A stretch of 64,000 bases of DNA from an uncultured Erythrobacter sp. (GTDB lineage: Bacteria > Pseudomonadota > Alphaproteobacteria > Sphingomonadales > Sphingomonadaceae). Position numbers and translations under genes: made by a program. The notes under the pieces were generated by a model. The model was not told where the DNA came from and ran no database searches. It was given only the letters and a program-made list of their open reading frames with translations. The DNA lies in assembly GCA_947501005.1 (NCBI GenBank), contig CANMTU010000001.1, positions 1,388,501 through 1,452,500 on the forward strand. Reading direction: 5' to 3'. Positions 58,266 through 64,000 of the stretch are shown in pieces (the first letter of the stretch is position 1; each line of letters begins with the position of its first letter).

Positions 58266-59972
58266 ATGGCAACTGCAGCCAATCCCACGCGCGATGATTT
58301 CGCGAAAATGCTCGACGAGCAGCTCGGCAATGCCGACGATGGCGGTTTCGAAGGCCGCGTGGTCAAGGGCACCGTCACTTCCATCGAAAACGGCATGGCC
58401 CATGTCGATGTCGGCCTGAAGAGCGAAGGCCGGATCGACCTCAAGGAATTCATGCGCGTCGATGACGAGCACGGCCTGAAGGTCGGCTCCGAAGTCGAAG
58501 TGTTCGTCGACCGGATCGAGAATGCCGACGGCGAAGCGATGCTCAGCCGCGACCGCGCCCGCCGCGAAGCCGCGTGGGACAAGCTGGAAAGCGAATTCGG
58601 CGAAGGCAAGCGCGTCGAAGGCCGCATCTTCGGCCGGGTCAAGGGCGGCTTTACCGTCGATCTGGACGGTGCCGTGGCCTTCCTGCCCGGCAGCCAAGTC
58701 GACATCCGCCCCGTGCGCGACGTCACCCCGCTGATGGACATGCCGCAGCCCTTCCAGATCCTCAAGATGGATCGCCGCCGCGGCAATATCGTGGTCTCGC
58801 GCCGCGCCGTGCTCGAGGAAACGCGCGCCGAACAGCGCAGCGAACTGATCAACGACCTGGCCGAGAACCAGGTGATCGACGGTGTCGTGAAGAACATCAC
58901 CGATTACGGTGCCTTCGTCGACCTCGGCGGTATCGACGGCCTGCTCCATGTCACCGACATGAGCTACAAGCGGGTCAACCACCCCAGCGAAATGATCGAG
59001 ATCGGCTCCACCGTGACCGTGCAGATCATCCGCATCAACGAAGATACGCAGCGCATCAGCCTCGGCATGAAGCAGCTCGAAAGCGATCCGTGGGATGGCG
59101 TTTCGGCCAAGTATCCGGTCGGCATGAAGCTGTCGGGCACGGTGACGAACATCACCGAATACGGCGCCTTCGTGGAACTGGAACCGGGTATCGAAGGCCT
59201 GGTCCACGTCTCCGAAATGAGCTGGACCAAGAAGAACGTCCACCCCGGCAAGATCGTCTCGACCAGCCAGGAAGTCGAAGTGATGGTGCTGGAAGTCGAC
59301 AGCGACAAGCGCCGCATCTCGCTCGGTCTGAAGCAGGCTCAGCGCAATCCGTGGGAAGAATTCGCGGATGCGCATCCGGTCGGCACCAAGGTCGAGGGCG
59401 AAGTCAAGAACGCCACCGAATTCGGTCTCTTCATCGGCCTTCCGGGCGATGTCGATGGCATGGTCCACATGTCGGACATCGCGTGGGGCATTTCGGGTGA
59501 GGACGCCCTCGCCCTGCACCGCAAGGGCGAGCAGGTCGAAGCCGTGGTGCTCGATGTCGATGTCGAGAAGGAACGCATCAGCCTCGGCATGAAGCAGCTC
59601 GAGAAGGGCGCGCCCACCGAAGCGGGTGCCGCAGGCTCGGTCCGCAAGAACCAGGTCGTCACCGTCACCGTCCTCGAAGTGCGCGATGGCGGGCTCGAAG
59701 TGCAGGTCGGCGAAGACGGCGCGACCGGCTTCATCAAGCGCAGCGACCTCGGCCGCGACCGCGACGAGCAGCGTTCGGAACGCTTCCAGCCTGGCCAGAA
59801 GGTCGACGCGATGGTCACCGGCTTCGATCGTTCGAAGAAGCCGACCTTCTCGATCAAGGCCCGCCAGATCTCGGAAGAGAAGGAAGCCGTGGCCCAGTTC
59901 GGTTCGTCCGATTCGGGTGCATCGCTCGGCGACATCCTCGGCGAGGCTCTGAAGAAGAAAGAAGGCGAATAA
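58266..59972 (+). CDS. rpsA: 30S ribosomal protein S1
   Basis: 568 residues with six S1/OB-fold repeats, starting MATAANPTRDDFAKMLDEQL. Repeats are recognisable at GRVVKGTVTSIENGMAHVDVG, GRIFGRVKGGFTVDLDG, GVVKNITDYGAFVDLGGIDGLLH, GTVTNITEYGAFVELEPGIEGL, GEVKNATEFGLFIGLPGDVDGM and TVTVLEVRDGGLEVQV. S1 unfolds mRNA leaders on the 30S subunit. A strong terminator follows 29 bases after the stop. Confidence 0.98.
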   Translation: MATAANPTRDDFAKMLDEQLGNADDGGFEGRVVKGTVTSIENGMAHVDVGLKSEGRIDLKEFMRVDDEHGLKVGSEVEVFVDRIENADGEAMLSRDRARREAAWDKLESEFGEGKRVEGRIFGRVKGGFTVDLDGAVAFLPGSQVDIRPVRDVTPLMDMPQPFQILKMDRRRGNIVVSRRAVLEETRAEQRSELINDLAENQVIDGVVKNITDYGAFVDLGGIDGLLHVTDMSYKRVNHPSEMIEIGSTVTVQIIRINEDTQRISLGMKQLESDPWDGVSAKYPVGMKLSGTVTNITEYGAFVELEPGIEGLVHVSEMSWTKKNVHPGKIVSTSQEVEVMVLEVDSDKRRISLGLKQAQRNPWEEFADAHPVGTKVEGEVKNATEFGLFIGLPGDVDGMVHMSDIAWGISGEDALALHRKGEQVEAVVLDVDVEKERISLGMKQLEKGAPTEAGAAGSVRKNQVVTVTVLEVRDGGLEVQVGEDGATGFIKRSDLGRDRDEQRSERFQPGQKVDAMVTGFDRSKKPTFSIKARQISEEKEAVAQFGSSDSGASLGDILGEALKKKEGE

Positions 59973-60001
59973 GCCTTCCCACCGCCGTAAAAGGCAAGAC
60001 G

Positions 60002-60038
60002 AAAGGCCCGCCCGCTCGCAAGAGCCGGCGGGCCTTTC
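60002..60038 (+). terminator. Rho-independent terminator after rpsA
   Basis: AAAGGCCCGCC (60002-60012) pairs perfectly with GGCGGGCCTTT (60027-60037), with an inner GCTC/GAGC stem closed by a GCAA loop. The trailing T-run is short (TTT), but the stem is strong. Confidence 0.85.
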
Positions 60039-60069
60039 CGTTTGCGCCCGCTGCGCGTAGACTGGACGC

Positions 60070-60825
60070 ATGCTCGAAATTCATCAATTCCCCTGCCTGT
60101 CCGATAATTACGGCTTCCTCCTCCACGATCCCGACAGCGGCGAGACCGTGGCGATCGACACGCCCGATGGCGCGGAATACCTCAAGCAGGCCGAGGCGAA
60201 GGGCTGGCGCATCACGCAGATCTGGAACACACACTGGCACCCCGACCATGCGGGCGGGAACAAGGCCATCGTCGCGGCGACCGGCGCACAGGTCATCGCG
60301 CCGCAGGAGGTGGAGAAACTCTCGCCCATCGATCGCGAGGTCGCCCACGGCGATACGGTAACGCTTGCCCGGCACGAGGCGCGGGTGATCGATGTCTCGG
60401 GCCACACCAACGGCCATGTCGCCTACCACTTGCCGGACGACGGGATCGCCTTCGTCGGCGACAGCGTGTTCGCGCTGGGCTGCGGGCGGATGTTTGAAGG
60501 CGAGCCGGAGCAGTTCTGGAACAGTCTTGCGCGCATTCGCGATCTGCCGCCCGAAACGACGCTGTATTGCGCGCACGAATATACGCAGGCGAACGCGAAG
60601 TTCGCGCTGCACGCGGATCCCGACAATGCGGCGCTGCGGACATATGCGGCGGAAGTGGACGAGAAACGCGCACGCGGCGTGCCCACCGTGCCGACCGGCC
60701 TCGCGCGCGAGCTGGCAACAAACCCCTTCCTGCGCGCGGACGACGCCGGCATTCGGCAACGCTGGGGCGGTGCCACACCTGCCCAGACCTTCGCCGCATT
60801 GCGCGAAGCGAAGGACGGGTTCTGA
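60070..60825 (+). CDS. gloB: Hydroxyacylglutathione hydrolase (glyoxalase II)
   Basis: 251 residues. It hydrolyses S-lactoylglutathione in methylglyoxal detoxification. Metallo-beta-lactamase fold with THWHPDHAGG (metal site THxHxDH), DVSGHTNGHVAYH and VGDSVFALGCGRMFEG, then the glutathione-binding C-terminal domain (YCAHEYTQANAKFAL, RADDAGIRQRWGGATPAQTFAALREAKDGF). Clearly distinct from the B3 beta-lactamase at 8593. Confidence 0.94.
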   Translation: MLEIHQFPCLSDNYGFLLHDPDSGETVAIDTPDGAEYLKQAEAKGWRITQIWNTHWHPDHAGGNKAIVAATGAQVIAPQEVEKLSPIDREVAHGDTVTLARHEARVIDVSGHTNGHVAYHLPDDGIAFVGDSVFALGCGRMFEGEPEQFWNSLARIRDLPPETTLYCAHEYTQANAKFALHADPDNAALRTYAAEVDEKRARGVPTVPTGLARELATNPFLRADDAGIRQRWGGATPAQTFAALREAKDGF

Positions 60826-60847
60826 CGCGGCGCCTGCGGAGCGCGTG

Positions 60848-61822
60848 ATGCGCGCACTGGTGGTCGAACGTCTGTCCGACGATCTTTCGGGCGTATTGTT
60901 GAGGGAGGTCCCGCCGCCCATGGCGAGCGACCGCGAGGTCGAGATCCGCGTTCGCGCGGCATCGCTCAATTATCCCGATCTGCTGATGACGCGGGGCGCC
61001 TATCAGTTCAAGCCGCCCCTCCCCTTCGTCTCGGGCATGGAACTAGCCGGCGAGGTGCTGTCGGCGCCGGAAGGGTGCGGCTTGACGAAAGGCGACCGGG
61101 TAATGGGCGGCGGCAAGACCGGCGCCTTCGCACAGCGCGTGGCCTTACCCGCCTCGGCCGTCAGGCGGATCCCCGATCCCCTGAACTTCGAAGAAGCCGC
61201 CGCGTTCGGCGCGGCCTATCACACCGCCTATGTCGGCCTGGTCGAACTCGGCGGGTTGGAGGCGGGGCAGACCGTCCTCGTTCACGGGGCGAGCGGCGGG
61301 GTCGGCCTTGCCGCATGTGACCTGGCCCGTGCCTTCGGAGCCAGGGTCATCGCCGCCACGCACAGCGACGCGAAACGAAGCGCCCTTGGCGAAGCATCGC
61401 AAGCCCACGCAGTCATATCAAACCGCGGCCGGTTCCGCGACGAGGTCGCTCGATTGACCGAACGCAGGCTATGCGACCTCGTCTTCGATCCGATCGGCGG
61501 CGATGTGTTCGATGAAAGCACGCGCTGCGTCGCGTTCGGCGGCAAGCTGCTGGTGGTCGGCTTCGTTTCCGGGCGCATACCCACGATTGCCGCCAACATT
61601 CCGCTGATCAAGGGCTTTTCCGTCGTCGGCGTGCGCGCCGGAGAATTTGGGCGGCGCTTCCCCGACCGCGCGGCGCGGATCGCGCAGGAACTCGATCGAC
61701 TTGTGACGAACGGGCAGATTCTTCCGACCGTCTATCGCACCCTTCCGCTGGCCAGCTGGCGGGAGGCCTTCGCCGAGATGTCCGCCGGCACGATCACCGG
61801 CAAGATCGTACTCACCCCCTAG
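60848..61822 (+). CDS. NADPH:quinone oxidoreductase-like MDR protein
   Basis: 324 residues, MDR fold. N-terminal AASLNYPDLLMTRGAYQFKPPLPFVSGMELAGEV, then HGASGGVGLAACDLARAFGA for NADPH, and FDPIGGDVFDESTRC. No zinc ligands, as in QOR. It follows gloB after 22 bp and is convergent with atpF. A GTG at 60845 is an alternative start. Substrate unknown. Confidence 0.88.
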   Translation: MRALVVERLSDDLSGVLLREVPPPMASDREVEIRVRAASLNYPDLLMTRGAYQFKPPLPFVSGMELAGEVLSAPEGCGLTKGDRVMGGGKTGAFAQRVALPASAVRRIPDPLNFEEAAAFGAAYHTAYVGLVELGGLEAGQTVLVHGASGGVGLAACDLARAFGARVIAATHSDAKRSALGEASQAHAVISNRGRFRDEVARLTERRLCDLVFDPIGGDVFDESTRCVAFGGKLLVVGFVSGRIPTIAANIPLIKGFSVVGVRAGEFGRRFPDRAARIAQELDRLVTNGQILPTVYRTLPLASWREAFAEMSAGTITGKIVLTP

Positions 61823-61833
61823 CCGGGCAAGCC

Positions 61834-62409
61834 TCAGATGTTGGCGATGACCTTGTCGGCCAGCGCACGGTCGGCGTCGGTGCCGTAATTCTGTGCGATC
61901 AGCATCCGGCTTGCTCCGGTTGCCGCGCGTGCAGCCCGGTTGCGCACGTCCTGCACCGCCTCGCGCTCGGCCGCGGCGATCTTGTCTTCCGCCATGCGCT
62001 GCCGCCGGGCGACCATCGCACGGCTGTCGGCATCGGCCTGTTCGAGAATCGAGTCCGCTTCGGTTCGGGCGGAAGCGAGCATTGCCTCGGCATCGGTCTC
62101 CGCGCCTTTGATCTTGGCAGCGTATTCCTCGCGCAGCGCCTCGGCCTCGGCGCGAAGCTGCTTCGCCTCGTCGAGCTGGTCCTTGATCGCCTGAATCTTG
62201 CCGTCGAGGCCGCCGGCGATGGTCTTGTGCGCCTTGGCATAGAACACCGCGATCAGCAGCAGCAGCAGCATTGCGACCGAAACCCACTGGAACGGCGCGA
62301 AGCCGAACAGTTCGGGTTCGAAGTGCACCGGCGCGCCGCCGTGACCTTCCTCGATGTACGCCTCGGCCGGTTCGGTGGCGAAGACTTCGGGGGGCAGGGT
62401 ATCAGCCAC
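61834..62409 (-). CDS. atpF: ATP synthase F0 subunit b
   Basis: 191 residues from a GTG at 62409, with GGAGG nine bases upstream and an 8 nt overlap with the b' gene. One N-terminal membrane helix (FQWVSVAMLLLLLIAVFYA, about 40-58) after a 35-residue acidic stretch, then a long amphipathic coil (DGKIQAIKDQLDEAKQLRAEAEALREEY) that forms the peripheral stalk. It pairs with b' as in alphaproteobacteria. Confidence 0.93.
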   Translation of the reverse strand: MADTLPPEVFATEPAEAYIEEGHGGAPVHFEPELFGFAPFQWVSVAMLLLLLIAVFYAKAHKTIAGGLDGKIQAIKDQLDEAKQLRAEAEALREEYAAKIKGAETDAEAMLASARTEADSILEQADADSRAMVARRQRMAEDKIAAAEREAVQDVRNRAARAATGASRMLIAQNYGTDADRALADKVIANI

Positions 62410-62896
62410 GGGCGAGTGCCTCCTGCACGGCGCGATGAGCTTCGGGCCGGGCAACGTTGATGTTGGCGATCTTGGCGACGATGTCCTGCGCCGCTTCGGT
62501 CGCGACGGTTTCCAGTTCCGCCAGCGCCTCGCGGCGGGCATGGTCGATCTGGATCTCGGCGGCTTCGACTTCCTGGTCGAAACGCGCCTGGGCCGTAGCG
62601 AGAACGTCCTGCGAGCGGGCCGCCGCATTGCCCTTTGCCTCGGTCACGATGGCATGCGCCGCATCGCGGTTCTGCGCCTCGCGGACGCGCCAGGCTTCTT
62701 CCTGCTGGTCGGCTGCATCGCGCGCAGCCTTGGCAGCGGTAAGATCGGCACCGATCTGGCTTTCACGATCGGCGACCGTCTGCATGATCTTGGGGACCAT
62801 CCCCCGCCCGATCACGAAGAAGGTGATGCCGAAGAACACCAGAAGCCAGAAGACCTGGCTGGTGATGGTTTCGGACAATTGCGCAATCTGAGGCAT
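62402..62896 (-). CDS. atpG: ATP synthase F0 subunit b'
   Basis: 164 residues. MPQIAQLSETITSQVFWLLVFFGITFFVIGRGMVP gives one N-terminal membrane helix, and the remaining Ala/Glu/Gln-rich coil forms a stalk heterodimer with b. The presence of separate b and b' is normal for alphaproteobacteria and photosynthetic bacteria. Follows atpE after 72 bp. Confidence 0.94.
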   Translation of the reverse strand: MPQIAQLSETITSQVFWLLVFFGITFFVIGRGMVPKIMQTVADRESQIGADLTAAKAARDAADQQEEAWRVREAQNRDAAHAIVTEAKGNAAARSQDVLATAQARFDQEVEAAEIQIDHARREALAELETVATEAAQDIVAKIANINVARPEAHRAVQEALARG

Positions 62897-62968
62897 CGAA
62901 CACGCTCTACAATAAAATCGGCCGGCCTGCCCGCGCCATGGCGACGGGCAGGCCGGATCGTTCGGCGC

Positions 62969-63193
62969 TTACTGGAAGATCAGCAGCGCGGCGATGACGA
63001 AGGCCAGCAGGCCGAGAAGTTCGGCACCGGCGAAACCGATGAACAAGCGGCCCTGCTGCCCGTCAGCGGCGCCCGGATTGCGCAGCGCGCCTTCGAGGAA
63101 CTTGGCGAAAACGTTACCCACGCCGATCGAGGCAAGACCCGCGCCAATAGCGGCGAGACCGGCTCCGAGCAGCTTTGCAGCTTCTGCGTCCAT
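62969..63193 (-). CDS. atpE: ATP synthase F0 subunit c
   Basis: 74 residues, two helices joined by a loop ([18 protein letters not shown]). [31 protein letters not shown] is the c-subunit signature, and the proton-carrying carboxylate is the glutamate in [19 protein letters not shown]. Many copies form the rotor ring. Lies 42 bp after atpB. Confidence 0.97.
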   Translation of the reverse strand: MDAEAAKLLGAGLAAIGAGLASIGVGNVFAKFLEGALRNPGAADGQQGRLFIGFAGAELLGLLAFVIAALLIFQ

Positions 63194-63235
63194 TATGTAA
63201 ACTCCTTAGTCTAGATCAGATACGTGATTGAAGGA

Positions 63236-64000
63236 TCAGTGCAGGTTTTCGGCGTCGTTGATATACAGCGCCGTCAGCAACGCGAAAACATAGGCCTGGA
63301 TGCCCGCGACCAGCAGTTCCAGCGCGCAAATCCCGATCATTAGGATCATGCTGGGAATGCCGATGCCGACCGCGAAGAGCGGGCCGGCATTGCCGCCGGA
63401 AATAACGAAGCTCGACAGCACTTCCAGCAGGACGTGCCCCGCCATCATGGCCACGAACAGCCGCAGGCCGAGGCTGAAGGGGCGCACCATGAACGAGATG
63501 AACTCGATCGGTGCGATGACCGGGGCCATCCACCACGGCGTACCGTGCGGCAGGAACAGCGAGAAGAAATGGAGCCCGTGCTTGAAGAAGCCGACCGCGA
63601 GCACGATCGTGAAGCTCATGATGGCCAGCACGCCGGTCACGGTGAAGTGGCTGGTGAAGGTAAAGGGATGCACGCCGATGACGCCCAGCGGCATCAGGCC
63701 GAGCAGGTTGGCGAACAGGATGAACATGAAGAGCGTGAAGACGTAAGGCACGTATTTGCGCCCTGCCTTGCCGATATTGGCTTCCAGCATCTGGTCGATG
63801 AAGCCGGTAAAAGTCTCGACCATCATCTGCCAGCGGCCGGGCACCAGCTCGCGCTTCATCCCGCCCATCACGAAAGCGAACAGCACCAGCGTGGTGATCA
63901 GCATCCACAGCGCGCTGTTGGTGAAGGCGATGTTGATTCCGGTTGCGCCCAGGGCCCACGATTCCGAACCGAAAAGCGGCTCGATCGTGAACTGGTGCAT
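63236..64000 (-). CDS. atpB: ATP synthase F0 subunit a, start at or beyond window edge
   Basis: 254 residues to an ATG exactly at base 64000 (MHQFTIEPLF). It contributes the half-channels for protons. Hydrophobic helices run throughout, and the essential arginine lies in the helix MVRPFSLGLRLFVAMMAGH. Related genes often begin a few residues earlier (for example a short Val-Asp-Pro stretch before MHQF), so the true start may lie outside the window. Order atpB-atpE-b'-b is the usual F0 operon. Confidence 0.94.
   Translation of the reverse strand: MHQFTIEPLFGSESWALGATGINIAFTNSALWMLITTLVLFAFVMGGMKRELVPGRWQMMVETFTGFIDQMLEANIGKAGRKYVPYVFTLFMFILFANLLGLMPLGVIGVHPFTFTSHFTVTGVLAIMSFTIVLAVGFFKHGLHFFSLFLPHGTPWWMAPVIAPIEFISFMVRPFSLGLRLFVAMMAGHVLLEVLSSFVISGGNAGPLFAVGIGIPSMILMIGICALELLVAGIQAYVFALLTALYINDAENLH

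Noticed and set aside
58035..60071. 678-codon minus-strand ORF antisense to rpsA
   Set aside because: Repetitive His/Asp-rich translation mirrors the S1 repeats; rpsA is on the plus strand.

Overview
The window is a stretch of core chromosome from a high-GC alphaproteobacterium. Three things point to Sphingomonadales, most likely Erythrobacteraceae: a split ATP synthase F0 operon (a, c, b', b) with no F1 genes beside it, long acidic or Ala/Glu-rich tails on ribosomal proteins L9 and S16, and a TIGR02300-type 'FYDLN' protein. The family assignment is inference from gene content and protein style; no rRNA is present. I see no prophage, insertion sequence, CRISPR array or plasmid function. About 62 protein genes and one tRNA are packed tightly, with many 4-8 nt start/stop overlaps and frequent GTG or TTG starts.

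Layout. 1-5.2 kb: guaB (cut by the left edge), 3-hydroxybutyrate dehydrogenase, then four genes for protein turnover or folding (membrane HExxH protease, ClpP-like protein, secreted cyclophilin, HExxH lipoprotein). 5.2-7.8 kb: sdhC-sdhD-sdhA without sdhB. 7.9-12.2 kb: a run holding an SDR, a subclass B3 metallo-beta-lactamase, prmA and a DUF2459 protein, convergent with a class A-type serine beta-lactamase. 12.2-17.3 kb: ligA, recN, a small secreted ORF, bamD. 17.3-20.8 kb: divergent proB and proA reading out of one overlapping promoter, then a DUF2141 lipoprotein. 20.8-27.2 kb: lepA and two tandem PAS-GGDEF-EAL-PilZ proteins whose catalytic domains have decayed reciprocally. 27.4-30.6 kb: ferredoxin-NADP reductase-like enzyme, PHA depolymerase-like hydrolase, MDR dehydrogenase. 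30.7-36.9 kb: dnaN, fabG, fabD, an LD-carboxypeptidase divergent from a MurC/Mpl-type ligase, and a DUF808 membrane protein. 37-38.4 kb: rpsF-rpsR-rplI. 38.5-49.1 kb: amn, an SDR, a rimB-like/rimK pair behind an M2 dipeptidase, an alpha/beta hydrolase, a lipoprotein, asd and a DPP-IV-type peptidase. 49.3-54.5 kb: the ffh-rpsP-rimM-trmD-rplS cluster, interrupted by a thioredoxin-reductase-like gene, plus tRNA-Ala(GGC). 54.5-60 kb: FYDLN protein, aroA, a small membrane protein, cmk, a SYLF lipoprotein, rpsA. 60-64 kb: gloB, a quinone oxidoreductase-like gene and the F0 genes.

How the genes work together. Translation, replication/repair and envelope functions dominate. Two peptidoglycan-recycling-type genes sit divergently, two beta-lactamase families lie within 4 kb, and RimK-type glutamylation is paired with its putative peptidase about 4 kb from its classic substrate gene rpsF. 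PHB/PHA breakdown (bdhA and the PhaZ-like hydrolase) and secreted peptidases suggest a heterotroph living on peptides and stored polyester. The strongest candidate for something worth a study is the tandem c-di-GMP pair: one copy keeps GGDEF and has lost EAL catalysis, the neighbour keeps EAL and has lost GGDEF.
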